A DNA stretch of 64,000 nt from Dryocosmus kuriphilus (lineage: Eukaryota > Arthropoda > Insecta > Hymenoptera > Cynipidae), in assembly GCA_038277395.1 (NCBI GenBank), contig CM076196.1, positions 130,135,410 to 130,199,409 on the forward strand, given 5' to 3'. The notes beneath the pieces are model-generated. The model saw only the letters and a program-made list of their open reading frames with translations, was not told the DNA's origin and did not search any database. A program made the position numbers and the translations under genes. Position 1 is the first letter of the stretch. Every line of letters starts with the position of its first letter. This document shows positions 1 through 11,163 of this stretch, piece by piece.

Positions 1-999
1 GACGTTAAAAAATATATGAAGCATTGTCCAATTTGTCAACTTAATAAGACTACAAGAATTAAATATCAAATGGAAAGCGTAATCCCTGATATCCCTTTAA
101 AACCGAATGATAAAGTAGCCATGGATATCTATGGACCTGTACCAGAAACAATCTAAGGAAATAAGTATATAATGAGTATACAAGACCGATTAATCAGATA
201 TATAGTACTCCTTCCTTTAAAAAACGAAACCACTAAAGACATAGTTGCACAATTAATTGATCACTACATTTACATTTTCGGAGCCCCAAAAACAATATTA
301 ACTGACCAAGGACAAAACTTTATCACTGATCTAATGCAACAGTTCGAAAAAGTTCTTAAAATACAACATATTAAAACGACCACGTTTCACCCACAATCAA
401 ACGGGAACATCGAGAGAATGCATTCAACTTTGAGAAATTTAATCAAAACATCTGTGGCAGAAAATAACAAGGAATGGGATAATAACTTGAAATTCATAAA
501 TTGCGTAACAAACACAACGAAAAAGTAAACTACTGGATTTCCACCCTTCGAGCTCACCTTTGGAAGAGAACCTAATTTACATTCAACCATCCAACAAAAC
601 CCGAGTATAACCTACCAAGAATTAATCAGAAAATGGAAAAAAAGACACGAAATAAATTTAGCAAGTGCTAGGAAAAGGATTAGTATAGAAAACGAAAAAA
701 CAAGAAAATACCTCGATGCAAAAATTATCAAACATCACCCACTGTATAAGTTAGACCAGTTGGTTAAGGTAAAAAACAATACCAAAACCAATAAACTAGA
801 CCCCTCTTGGAAAGATCCTTACAAAATAATTAGCATTTTGGGCAACAACAACAATCTAAAAATACTAACAAAAAGTAAAGTAACACAAGTCCATATTGAC
901 AACATTATGCCTTATTTTTCATATGAAAGTCAGCCTTTTACTACTGACAACGATAGCCCTGATCAGGGGTCAAGTAAAAATCGAGCCGCTGACAACTAG
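1..999 (+). pseudogene. Errantivirus-like pol 3' end (integrase)
   Basis: This is the C-terminal part of a Gypsy/errantivirus polyprotein and enters from outside the window. The first codons carry the second half of the integrase zinc finger (HCPICQ). The DDE core follows, with an Asp in AMDIYGP, the second Asp in TDQGQNF and the Glu in SNGNIERMHS, then a C-terminal DNA-binding tail ending near VHIDNIMPY. One frame is kept throughout but is broken by stop codons at 154-156 and 526-528, so the copy is dead. The env frame begins inside its last codons, as is usual in errantiviruses. Integrase inserts the reverse-transcribed copy into host DNA. The family call is firm; the exact lineage is inferred. 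Confidence 0.85.
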
Positions 1000-2693
1000 C
1001 CTATATAAAGAGGAACTTGGATTAGCTACTATTTACGAAGAACAATGGACACTCATAATCGGAATTAATCTCACCAACACCCATGAAAGAATGAATACTA
1101 TTAGCAAACTAAAAGATTTTCTAACCCAAAATTGCGATCATAATTGCCCGATTAGAAACACTGTTGATAGTATGGTTTACAGGTATAATCGATTAAAAGC
1201 TAAAGAAATCTTGTTACACAACATTATGGGAAAAACTAGATTCAGAAGAGGTTTATGCAATTTTGTGGGAGATATTTCAAAAACACTTTTCGGGACATTA
1301 GCCCAAAACGACACAGATCAGGTCAATCACGAATTTGATAAAGTTTTTCGGATAATAAGAAAGTGTCCGAAATTGTCAAAAAGAATACAAAAATCATTAA
1401 ACTAATTCTTGATAGCTCCTCGCAAGATATGAAAAGCCTCAATAGCAGACTCATAACCGAAAATCAACTAATGAGGCAATTAGTGAACACGTTAAACGAG
1501 AACCAAAGGCAATCTATATTACAAGGTAAGATAACAATCATAGAAATCTTCATCGCCGAAATGAGTGAAGACTTATCAACCGCTTTGAATGCAATTAACA
1601 TTGGTAAACACGGAATGATCGACCAAACTATAGTCACACCTGCAATAATGAAATCAACTATCCAAGAATTTGAAACTTAGCATAAGACAAGATATCACTT
1701 TGAAGGACAAGAAACCAACTATCAAAGGATAATTGACTCAGCAGGTATTAATATACTAACAAAAAAGGATTCTTTAATATACATGATAAAATTACCAATA
1801 TTGAAAAACGAAATTCTAACCATTGAAAGGATAATACCTATTCCAAACAAACAAAAAGATGGGACTTTCACAAGCATTATATTGGATCACGAATATCTTC
1901 TCATCGGAACGTATATTTATGTCCCATCCGACAAAGAAAGTTTAAGTTAATGTAAATCAGTGGAAGGAATCAAAATATGTAAGCGGCAACTACCGTATTT
2001 CTTGACTTATCAACAGGACACTTGCGACGCTAGCCTCCTAAACACCCTATCTAAAGGTAAATGCAAGTTATGGACGTTTTTACTACAGCCGGAAACTTAT
2101 ATACCAATTACAAATGGATACTTAGCAATATTTACCGAAACAGAGGAAATTGATGTGATTTGCCCCAATCATTCAATGGATTCCCAAACTATTAATATTG
2201 GAACATTTATAATAACCGGACAAGATTGAAAAATTATTTCAACGATCTAAATGATACTCGGACAATAAAATTGAACTTGACGTATGACCTAGACATACGA
2301 GACATGACTTTAATAAAAAACAAAATGATTTTATTACCAAACGTTATTGACTCAAACACACTACGGAATACACACCTCAGTCTAGAAAACGCTGAAAGTA
2401 TTTTAGAAACTATTTCGAGTCATCACCGAGTTCGAACATGAAAAGAAAATACTTTAGAATGGTTACGATATTTAAGATATACATCTTTAGGTATAATTAC
2501 TTTCTTGACTATGTATAAAATTGTATTATTCAACGCTATAATCGATCTTGTAAAACATCTAATAGGTAACTGTTATACAAATTGTAGTTTCGGAAACAAA
2601 GCTAATACTGCACACCGACAAGTAGCAGTTCCAATGATTAATACTAATATTTCTATACCAAAACCAATCACACCTAGATCTTTGAAATTTTAG
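923..2693 (+). pseudogene. Errantivirus-like envelope remnant
   Basis: This is an envelope-type membrane protein related to the insect errantivirus and baculovirus F family. From 923 a hydrophobic signal peptide is read. Around 1235-1260 a basic RFRR cleavage-type site is followed by a hydrophobic GLCNFVGDISKTLFG stretch typical of the fusion peptide. A Leu/Asn-rich helical region lies at 1400-1660 and a hydrophobic membrane anchor near 2460-2580. The reading frame changes near 1380 and near 2225 and has stops near 1678, 1948 and 2439, so no functional protein is made. Position directly after integrase and before the PPT fits the third ORF of an errantivirus. The call rests on order plus the cleavage/fusion motif. 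Confidence 0.8.
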
Positions 2694-2717
2694 GTTTTTA
2701 GAGACTAAGAACAATCC

Positions 2718-2728
2718 AAAAAGGGGGA
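2718..2728 (+). other. Polypurine tract of the errantivirus-like element
   Basis: A purine run (AAAAAGGGGGA) sits immediately before a TG that opens the 3' LTR and just after the env remnant. It is the expected primer site for plus-strand synthesis. Confidence 0.65.
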
Positions 2729-2768
2729 TGTAATAGAGTCTCAGGCTTCTGCCTCATTTAGATAAGCA

Positions 2769-2822
<54 letters not shown>

Positions 2823-2954
2823 AGGCGTTAGGGCCTACTAAGTTAGTTCTAATCTTCACTTCATATTGTACTTATACGGAATAAAAGCACGTGATATCTC
2901 ATTAGAGATACCACACATTTTTAAAAACTCGTTCGAGCCTTTCTCAGTATAACA
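2729..2954 (+). repeat. 3' LTR of the errantivirus-like element
   Basis: The block begins TGTAATAGAG right after the PPT and plausibly ends at ACA near 2954. An AATAAA polyadenylation signal lies at 2880-2885. An (AT)n microsatellite of about 50 bp occupies 2770-2820 and probably expanded after insertion. The 5' LTR lies outside the window, so the right boundary is not confirmed by comparison. Confidence 0.55.
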
Positions 2955-2959
2955 ACGGT

Positions 2960-3450
2960 TTAATTAGAAATTAATCGGGACGAAAAATTGCACTCCGTAC
3001 TGAGTCCAGTTTGATCAAAAACCAGTCCGGAATTCAGAACTTCGAAATACTTTTCGATTGAGTGAAAATGGAAAGCAGTTTGGTTAAATCCGAAATTAAT
3101 TCGGACAAAAAATTGCACTCTGGACTGAGTCCGATTTGAACCGAAATCTGTCCGGACAAATACATGAACTCCGGAAAGAGTCCGATTCTAGCCCACACAA
3201 ATCCGAAAGTTAAAGTAGAAATTCGATGTAATTAAAGTGAAAACGAAAAATTACCTGGTTAAATTCAAAATCTGCTCGGACAAAAACATTGACTCCAAAC
3301 CGAATCCGAATCAATCCGAAATTAGTCAGCAAGTAAAACTTTTTATCCACTAAAGCTAAATTACAAACGAAAAGTTGTTTTTTTAAATCCTAAATCAATT
3401 CGGATGAAAACATTGACTTCATAAAGAGTCCAAATCAATCTAAAACTCAT
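2960..3450. repeat. Degenerate tandem repeat with AGTCC palindromes
   Basis: Related segments recur near 2971, 3096, 3140, 3271 and 3391. Each has a TCGGACAAA-type core followed by TTGACTCC or TGCACTC and a GAGTCC motif. Spacing is about 125 bp between the two outer pairs, with a half unit of about 45 bp in between. Several units contain the short palindrome GGACTGAGTCC. No coding capacity is seen. It abuts the LTR and could be the array into which the retroelement inserted. Confidence 0.6.
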
Positions 3451-3479
3451 TCGGGACCTGGAAATCAGGATATAATCGA

Positions 3480-4560
3480 GAATTTGTATAGTCAGCGAAG
3501 AGCGGGAAATGACAGTTAATTTATTTTTTGACCAGGAATTTTTGAAATTTTTAGTGGGAAATCCTGTCCTTTCACATAAAATTTCGCTTGATTACAGGGT
3601 TAAGAAAATATTATTTGCAAAATTGCGTAATATTTGATTATCCATTATCCATATGTATTTATTAAGAGGCATTGAGGAAGTGAAAATACAAGTAAAAACG
3701 AATCTTGGAGACCCCATTTCGCTTTTTAAAGTTTGTATTTAAATTTAAATCAGCTACCTGAAAAATCCACGGAGTAAATTTCATTCAAATCGAATCATTT
3801 AAAGTTTTTGGGTTCCATATTGGAGCCGCCATTTTGATTTTTCAACTTTTTATATACAGTGAGGAAAAGCATAAAAAACTTCTAATGCTATGTAAACTTT
3901 TAAATTTTTTCCGCTATGACTTTCTTTTCTCTCCTTCTCATATAATTTGTGGATTTTAATTAATTTTATTAAATATTTTCTGCTTTTTCCGGAAAATTTT
4001 CTATTTGCTTCCTATCCTGCCACCTCGGAGTCCCCTTTACTCTATTTAAATAAATATCTTTGCGTTTTCTCCCCAATTTTGATGATGGTAAAGTGGTATG
4101 AATTCACGCTCGTAAACGACGGAAGTCTTCAAGATGTTTTCACAATCCTTGTGCATTTTTCATACATGCTTCCAAGACCCTTAAGCCTTCTTGGATCAGC
4201 TGATGTTGCAGCCATCATGATTGCACACTGTCAACAGCGCAGATCGAGGCACAGATAGATTTTCTTAGACTGTCTAGGACTACGTTCATTACCAATGTCG
4301 TTTGCATTTAGTACTGAAAAGTTCGAAATCTATTACTAAAAGTCATTTAAGATTTATAATATCTTGGTATCCGTCCAAACTTCTGGACCATTTCTATATT
4401 TTTTACAGGACAACTTTTTTCCGTGTAAACGATACAAATGCTTTCATTCAAAAAATAATCAACAAAAAAATAATGCAATGCATAATAGCATTGAAATGAA
4501 TAAACAAGAGAAGTGTAAACGGATGACGTATTTGCAGTATAATTGTCTGATGAACAAATG
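3480..4560. other. Unassigned AT-rich DNA
   Basis: I see no gene or clear repeat here. A 103-codon open frame at 3947-4258 (+) has a hydrophobic start and no motif that I recognise. Confidence 0.5.
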
Positions 4561-4564
4561 ATAG

Positions 4565-5000
4565 TAGTTTCTATTGAAACCGCGTAGCTGGCGATGTTTT
4601 CGATACCCAGTCATGTTGCTTCGTCGTTCAGCAAATAATTCCCAATTGCCTTGTCAAAAGTTCCGCAAAAAATGGACTCTGATTTATAAGCAGCGAGCCA
4701 TACGAATTTATTACTCCGAACGGACAGGAAGTCCTCCCGTGTCACGGGAGCCGTTTCTCGTTTCGGTTAGAGAGAGTATTTAAAACCCGCTGGTCAGAAA
4801 CACATCCGTAGAGTACGAGAGCACGCGAATACCGTTTACGGTGGTATATACATAGTATACTCTCTTTCTCTTTCTCTTTCTCACTCTCTACGATGAATTA
4901 TTGCGACGCGATGAAACGACCCTCGAATCGACACGCGGAAGGGGAGAGTCGGCTATGGAGGCGATGCAGGACACGATAGATATTACAAATAACGCCCTTG
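4565..5000. other. Less AT-rich island with short palindrome and CT microsatellite
   Basis: The base composition rises towards GC compared with its flanks. It contains a perfect 8-bp palindrome (CTCCCGTG T CACGGGAG, 4733-4749), a TATTTAAAA string near 4777 and a CTTTCTC microsatellite at 4861-4890. It could be host promoter or 5' leader DNA, but no coding exon is recognisable downstream. Confidence 0.3.
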
Positions 5001-6100
5001 TTTATAGATTTTTATATAAATTTTTTACATAAAATAGCGTTTTTTGGATGGAAAAATAGTGCTGTAATGCGATTTCTGTTTTAAAATGTATGCCAGAGGA
5101 ATAATTACAAAATAGCAGTTTTGGCGGAAACAGATGGAAAAGTTTTTGGCACGAATAAAGTACTTACAGCATATTTTAAAAGACTTGAAGCATGACCAAG
5201 TTATATTTTAATAAGTGAAGTATTTCTTTAAACTTCTGATATCATAAATTGGTTCCATGAACACTCTAAATATATTAAAATTAATTAAATCTTGCAATAT
5301 TGTATACGAGACATGACGGTCGAAAAATTTGATGGAGACTTTAACATTATTGGATAACGTAACATAAAATAACATGACATAACGTCTATTGAAGGAAATT
5401 GCCCATTTATACACGTATAATAGGATTTTTAGAGAGTAACATGTTATAACTGGGTTTTGACACAGACTATACTTTGATTGATGAGAAAACATTTATTTAG
5501 TTTTGAACATGTCTCGAGTAAATTTTCTTCATTACATTACACTTTCAAGAATTATTATATTGTATACTTTTTTTTCAATGTCCATATTGTTGAAATAAAT
5601 CGGCTGTAATATTACGTCCATCGGTCCCGAGCGTATGGGACAACCCGGTCGAAATACAACACCCGTGAATTAGGTAATTAAATTTCAAATAATGACGAAG
5701 TTAAAAACCGGTTTTGAGTAATAATATATGTTCCCTGATAATGCGAGCCTCACCTTAAAAAATGCATAGGTACATCAAAATCGCGTTTCAAATATACGAG
5801 TAGGTAATTTATAGGGCATTTAATTCAAAGCCCGCCACTATAGCCGACTTTGCCCTGCCATTTGTCACTCCGTCGACGGTTATATCGAATTTCCTCCGTA
5901 CCCTTTTGCAAATAGGCATCCATTTTTTATGCAATAAAATAAATGCATCGTGCACTGAAAAAATTATCCAACCGTAAACAGTCGTTGCGTGCAACGGTTA
6001 TTACCTAGAGAGGTTTTTGTTACATTATTTGATATACTCGATGTCATAATTTACTATTTTTGGTAGAAATTTGAGATATAACATGCCAAATCATAATTTT
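5001..6100. other. Unassigned DNA
   Basis: No gene, RNA or repeat is recognised. Short open frames on the minus strand (5208-5492, 5809-5994) show no family motif. Confidence 0.45.
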
Positions 6101-6109
6101 GCGAAAACT

Positions 6110-6510
6110 GCGACGGGTGTGGTTTAGGACAAGCTGAAGGTGTGATAGGGGTGAAGAGAGTGTAAAGGGAAAGAGGAGGATATGAAGCCACTGTGATGAG
6201 TGCAGTGGGGCAGAGGAAATGAGGGGTTGAAAAGGGAAGTGAAGCATTCGATAGTGGAAAGGGACGTGGATGCATCTCAGGGGGTGAAGTGCATATGGCT
6301 GTAGGCTATAGAAGAAGAGGATGAGAAGGAAAAAGGGAATATGGGGTTTAGCTCTAGTAGGTAACGTGATGGTGATGATAGCAACGTGGCAGATGGGTAG
6401 AGTGGATATAAGAGGGAGGAAGGACTGCAATATATACTGATACATAGGAAGAGGATAAAAGTGGTTTTAGGGTGAAGAGGAGGATGGAATATATGTTAAT
6501 GAAAGGGAGT
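6110..6510. other. Purine-loaded strip, possible LINE relic
   Basis: The plus strand is strongly GA-rich for about 400 bp, with many GGAAG, GAGG and AAGGG strings and several stops in each forward frame. This strand asymmetry matches that of the LINE at 26873-31970, whose coding strand is purine-loaded, so a decayed fragment of such an element is possible. Minus-strand open frames here (6044-6445) are products of the composition. Confidence 0.35.
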
Positions 6511-7205
6511 CATGGAAAAAAGGCTTGTCGTGCACTTTTCGAACTGATTGTTTCGATAACTTTTATAAGTTTCAAAACACCGAAATTTCATATCAATCCT
6601 AACTTCTTTCTGACTTTACGTGCAAATACAAGACGTTTCTAATTAAATACTCGCGAATGTAAAGTGTTCTTACTGGAGACAATGAGAAGTCTACGTTGAT
6701 TTCCTAAAGTCTATCGTGATTGTACATAATTCTCGTATAATAGTAGTAATATTCTGCACACTGACTTCTAGCATGCTCAGTATTTAAGTTCCTTTATATT
6801 CTTCTCTTTATCTCTTAATGTTTATTTGTACCTCTATCTCTTTTGCTCTCTTATTTTAAGCCCTCTTCAACCATAAACTATCCTTTCAAGTAGGGTAGCT
6901 CTCTACATCACCTGAACCAAACGTCTATACTTGCCCGCGGCTAGTGGCCACCTAACAAATTAACTTTTACTACCCTATTCTCAATTATTACAGTTCCCGC
7001 CACCATCTTGTAATTGCAAGCGTAACTTAGGAACAGCCTCGTGATTATCAACGAATCGTGCTCAGTCTAAAATTTCTCGATGAAATTATATTTTTGCAAC
7101 TTCCTTCAATATCACAATGTTCTTCCCGAAATGTTAACTTTCTAAAGACTAAGTTTTTTGTTAATACAGTAACTAATTGGGGCTTTTGCAGTACAAATAC
7201 TTCTA
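6511..7205. other. Unassigned DNA
   Basis: Nothing recognisable is seen apart from AT-rich simple sequence. Confidence 0.4.
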
Positions 7206-7208
7206 TAA

Positions 7209-7412
7209 GAAATTAAATAAAATTCCCTGCAAAAAAAGGAACGCCCTTCAACTCCGCTGGGATCTGAACTCAGGACCTTTCGTTTGCCGGACGAATGCTC
7301 TTCCAACTAAGCTTTAGTCATTCTGATCAGTTCTAACGGAATATTCCGCTTTATCAACCTCAAAGCAGAAATCTCTTGTAGCAACCCAATTGATTAATCA
7401 AATCTCAGGAAA
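7209..7412 (-). repeat. tRNA-like SINE copy, minus orientation
   Basis: Read on the minus strand it has a head (7320-7410), a tRNA-like core (about 7249-7315) with an A-box-like TTAGTTGGAAGAGC and a B-box-like GAGTTCAGATCC, and a T-rich tail (7210-7245). The same three parts recur on the plus strand 300 bp away. The tRNA fold is imperfect, so this is a pol III promoter-bearing SINE and not a working tRNA gene. A (TAATA)n tract at 7413-7490 separates the copies. Confidence 0.6.
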
Positions 7413-7544
7413 TAATATAATATAAATAAATATAATAATATAATAATAATATAATATTATTTATATATACATAATATAAATATAATTGTGCATGTGTATT
7501 ATGTATAGCTAGAAAGGGTAAAAGTTTCTGTGAGAGAAGGTTGT

Positions 7545-7805
7545 ATGAACTCCTCCGTAGCTCAGTTGCAAGAACATTTGTCCGGCAAACGAAAAGCCCT
7601 GGGTTCGGATCCTAACGGATTTGAAAGTCCTTCCTTTTTTCACATAGAATTTTATTTAATGTCCTATTGAAATTAAATTTTCGTCTGGTTTTAATAACGT
7701 AAAATTATTTTCTGAGATTTGATTAGTCAACTGGGTTGGTACAAAATATTTCTGCTTTGCGGTTGGTAAAGCGGAATCGTCTGCTAGAACTGATCAGAAT
7801 TATTA
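7545..7805 (+). repeat. tRNA-like SINE copy, plus orientation
   Basis: The core at 7551-7616 contains GTAGCTCAGTTG (A box) and GGGTTCGGATCC (B box). It is followed by a T-rich tail and then a second head at 7711-7800 that ends GAACTGATCAGAAT. The order core-tail-head is circularly permuted relative to the minus-strand copy, as expected if two units were joined head to tail and the second was cut short. Together with 7209-7412 it forms an imperfect inverted repeat. Confidence 0.6.
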
Positions 7806-8225
7806 AAATGAGAATCTTGGATAAAAATTGTATAAATATTTCTATGTTTGGATCATCTGATGCATTATCATTTTACTAAAATGGAAAAAAAAGCTCTCTC
7901 CTGAAACTTATTGCCTTTCACCTCAGTTTTTTAATAGAAAAGATGAGATGGAAATTGGAAGGAATAGATACTTATTTGTAAATTATATTTTTGTGACACA
8001 TGAACAGAATGTTCGCTTTTCGAGGCATGTATAGTGTGCAGGAAGTGGCTAGTTCTGAAAGTGTGCTAAAAAGCAGTTCTAAATAGTATTTTATGTACCA
8101 AGGGGGTGAAGTGGGACTTTTGACGACCAGTGTATTTTTGCAGTACGAGTCGTAGACGAGTACGCAAGTCAGTGATGTGTATTGCATGTGTTATGAAAAA
8201 GACTTTCTACACGGAGAAAAATGGT
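7806..8225. other. Unassigned DNA
   Basis: No gene is recognised. A 71-codon minus-strand open frame (7972-8187) has no recognisable domain. Confidence 0.4.
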
Positions 8226-8231
8226 AGGTCA

Positions 8232-8618
8232 GCCTAAACGGTCAGACTGACTCTATTTGAAGGTCGACTATAGGACAGCCATCTAGATACTCGAATTGGC
8301 CATCTCTGCAGGGTCAAAATAAGATGGTCAGACTCTACCATCTTGGAGGGCCGATTTGGCCATCGTGGAAGATTGATTCGATCATCGCAGAAAAGTGATT
8401 CGACCATCACAGAGGGTCGATTCGATCATCCCGGAGAGTCGGTTCCGTCATCACGGAGGGTCGATGCGTTCATCTCGGGAAGTCGGTTTGATCATTTTGA
8501 AGGTTCGATTTGATCATCTTGGAGGGCCGATTCTATTATTCCGAAGGATCGATTTGACCATCCCTGAAGATCAATCTGAGCATCTCAGAGAGTCAAAATG
8601 ACTATCTCAGATAGTCAA
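8232..8618. repeat. 22-bp minisatellite
   Basis: From 8331 to 8616 thirteen consecutive units of exactly 22 bp follow without a single indel (starts 8331, 8353, 8375, 8397 and so on to 8595), although unit sequences differ strongly. The rough consensus is GATTYGATCATCWCGGAGGGTC. More degenerate units extend left to about 8232. The last unit holds a perfect palindrome GACTATCT C AGATAGTC (8600-8616), and AGATGGT...ACCATCT (8322-8343) frames the first. The 68-codon open frame at 8395-8601 is a by-product of the period. Confidence 0.85.
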
Positions 8619-9099
8619 ATATATATTTATTAATTATTTTTTAAAATTAAATAAGAAAGAAAATGTGGCATTAAAGCTATGTACAAGAAGAATGACATAA
8701 TATTTCTAAGTCCATTAGCAGTATGCATATTCTATATGATATCAACATAGAAATAATTCAGATAATAGAAATGGATTTTTCACACATGAAATATAAGTGT
8801 ACACAAAATCCATTTTATTAATTAGTTTTTGAAATATCATTATAAAATACAGTAACTGATTTAATTTCACTGAGTGTAGCGTCACTATACACTTGCACAA
8901 AAACTTTTTCACTTTTTCACGGGTACAGAACGAAGACGATCAGAGACTGACCCGAACCACTGAGGTTATCGAAGGAAAGGGAAATGCAATAAAAGCATGG
9001 AAAAACACAACTATGACTTTCTAGAAAGTACAGGACAAGATTTATAACAAAATACTTCGCAGATTACTATTAATTAAGCAGACATATAGTAATTAACTT
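8619..9099. other. Unassigned AT-rich DNA
   Basis: No gene or clear repeat is seen. Confidence 0.4.
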
Positions 9100-9139
9100 T
9101 TAATAATAACTTAATTAACAGACCGGTAAACACGCTTGA

Positions 9140-9290
9140 AAAGATTAGCGGAGGTATTAGTGTTGTCTGTTAGCACGATAAATTTCGAAGGACTAACCGG
9201 ATTGAGTTGCGCTTTGGCACACTTCTTTAGGGTATAAGAAGAAAGGTAATTTTACCATAAAGCTCCAAAATTTCCGGAAAGTTTATTTTT
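9140..9290 (+). repeat. Fragment of the 772-bp satellite header
   Basis: It contains GTCTGTTAGCACGATAA, TTCGAAGGACTAACCGGATT and the following GCACACTTCTTTAGGG, the same order as the copies near 16120, 16930, 17670, 22175 and 41900. Only this internal section is present here. Confidence 0.7.
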
Positions 9291-10610
9291 ATTGATTCTC
9301 AAATCGAAAAATCCCTGCCTTTGTCACAAAAAATATCGTGAGCAACAAGTGCAGCAGGTTGGCAGTTATAACTCTTGCGAAGTTTCCAGTACTTGCCATC
9401 GGCTTATCTTCGGTTCGACTCCAACTTGCCTCCGACTGACCTCAAACTCCCCTCGATTCGCCTCTGGATCGTACAAGAAACTTCACGCTGGTGTATGGAA
9501 CTTTCTACTTTCCGCACTTGTAGGACAATATACTATTTTCAAATCGAGCATCTCCGAAGAGTACTATTCGCATCGCGAAATGGAAATATTGAGAATCCCT
9601 TCGACGATATACATCAACCGCCTGTCACTATTCAACGGTGAATGATTTCCATATAGGTTAAGCGTAGACCCAAGGAGGTACTTATCTACCCCTCTCGCTC
9701 GTCACTGATAGCTCCTTCCTTCTTACATTTTTCATTTAAATGCGATTTTGATGGACGCGAGTTCCTTCTCCCTTTGATACCGACCCGCCTCTTCTATGAT
9801 CGTTTATATCCCGCAGCTTCGTTTTATCGGTGCACCCTCTCTACATGGAAAGAAATCAGATGTGGTGCACTTCACAGATCAATTTCACTTGATGGCTCAG
9901 GATATCCATAGAATAGACTGCAACGAATATTATGCAAAATCACATCAGCGAATGAAGTGTCTTTTGTTCTTTGCTCGAAATTTCAACACTTCTTTAACCT
10001 TTTTCTGTCCTGAAATCCATATGCATATTTCACAAAATATACTCTTCAAATTACTGAAATTATAAAAAAAGAATTTTGACAACTTGTTACCAGCAGTATT
10101 CAAAATTTATATAATTTAATTTAGTCACAATTTTAAATAATTTTCCTAATTGGAAAATGTTTACTTTTCCTCTCAAGGCTTATAGCTCAAATCAAGTGAT
10201 AGTAGTGTGGTAGACCGCTCGGTCGGCCGGACCGCGCAGCGCTTTATTTCCTCTTTTCTGCTCAGTTTCAACTTTCGTACGCGGGGCACTCGTGGATGTC
10301 TCTATAAACCGAATTCAATACGCTATACTCATTGAAAATTGTCATAAATAATTCTAAATGGCCAACCTCTGTCTATCAGTCGGGTTTTGACTCTCGCTCG
10401 AAGAGATCGTGGAAAAACCAAATGCAGTCACAAATCTAGTTCGTACTGTGCTTACAGCTAATCATCGATTTAGAGTCAATATTCGTACCACACTACAAAG
10501 TGTTTTCATTATATTTAAATTAAGTGATCAGATCCCAGTGTCAAGTATTTCATATTTTCCGAGGTGGAAAAATTCTATAGAATTTAAATAGATTGGATTC
10601 TATATAATCC
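9291..10610. other. Unassigned DNA including open frames without motifs
   Basis: Overlapping open frames at 9292-9645 and 9375-9641 and one at 9796-10065 were examined. None shows a recognisable domain or a plausible splice pattern. A GC-rich patch lies near 10205-10290. The right end is a short AATTCTATA-rich repeat that continues after the mag-like insertion (15282 onward). Confidence 0.4.
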
Positions 10611-10616
10611 TGACGT

Positions 10617-10782
10617 TGTGGTATACGCTTATATTATATATATAGAGATAAGGATTATGCGCATGCTCATGAGGAACCAAGGAACGTTTGGGCCCGAGAT
10701 CAGTCTTGTATTACCCAGCATTGGGTAACATGGAATAAAGTGGTGTGATCTGAAAGGTGCCTAATTATTGTAGAATATCACA
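10617..10782 (+). repeat. 5' LTR of the mag-like element
   Basis: It starts TGTGGTATAC and ends AATATCACA and carries an AATAAA signal near 10734. It differs from the 3' LTR at six of 166 positions, all transitions. Confidence 0.92.
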
Positions 10783-10783
10783 A

Positions 10784-10800
10784 TGGCGACGAGGATAAAT
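10784..10800 (+). other. Primer binding site
   Basis: TGGCGACGAGGAT lies two bases after the 5' LTR. TGG complements the universal CCA end of a tRNA. I cannot say which tRNA is used. Confidence 0.6.
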
Positions 10801-10886
10801 TAAACTTAGAGTACGCGGATTATATCGAGTACGCTAAATGAACTTCGGACATTGTGTGAACAATACAAGTTATGTGAGTTAAATCA

Positions 10887-11159
10887 ATGTCGGTATCGAA
10901 TAAAAATGTGGAAAAGTCGGAAGGAAAAACCGCCTGGATTTATAATTTATCAAAAGCTGAAGTAGTGGCAAAAATTAAGGAATACGGTATTGTAAATGTG
11001 GAGGAATCTCAAAGTTTAGATGTGTTGCGTAAACTTCTAGTAGCTACAGTACGAAAAAGTGATGCCGGTAAATCACAAAATAGTGATCATTCGGATAGTG
11101 AGGAAACCAAGGAGAATATTAAAGTGAAAGAACAAAAGTATACGTATACAGTGTATTAA
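10887..11159 (+). CDS. Leading gag-region ORF with SAP-like helix pair
   Basis: A 90-residue frame starts shortly after the PBS. Residues about 20-50 (LSKAEVVAKIKEYGI followed by LDVLRKLLV) look like the helix-turn-helix SAP-like segment often found at the start of mag-type gag proteins. The rest is charged and low in complexity. It ends four bases before the next ATG at 11164. It may be the original gag N-terminus, separated by a mutation, or a short upstream ORF. Function in nucleic-acid binding is inferred. Confidence 0.5.
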   Translation: MSVSNKNVEKSEGKTAWIYNLSKAEVVAKIKEYGIVNVEESQSLDVLRKLLVATVRKSDAGKSQNSDHSDSEETKENIKVKEQKYTYTVY

Positions 11160-11163
11160 CAAA

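Noticed and set aside
4770..4830. Core promoter with TATTTAAAA and TCAGA
   Set aside because: The spacing between the boxes is too short and no gene is seen downstream; kept only as part of an island.
6044..6445. 133-codon minus-strand frame
   Set aside because: Low-complexity Pro/Leu/Phe/Ser composition caused by the CT-rich strand.
7549..7616. Functional tRNA gene
   Set aside because: The acceptor and anticodon stems do not pair well, and the same core occurs with SINE head and tail parts.
8331..8616. CRISPR-like array
   Set aside because: Units are contiguous without spacers and too divergent, and the context is eukaryotic; it is a minisatellite.
9292..9645. 117-codon frame and overlapping 88-codon frame
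   Set aside because: No domain, no codon bias and two overlapping frames of similar length suggest chance.
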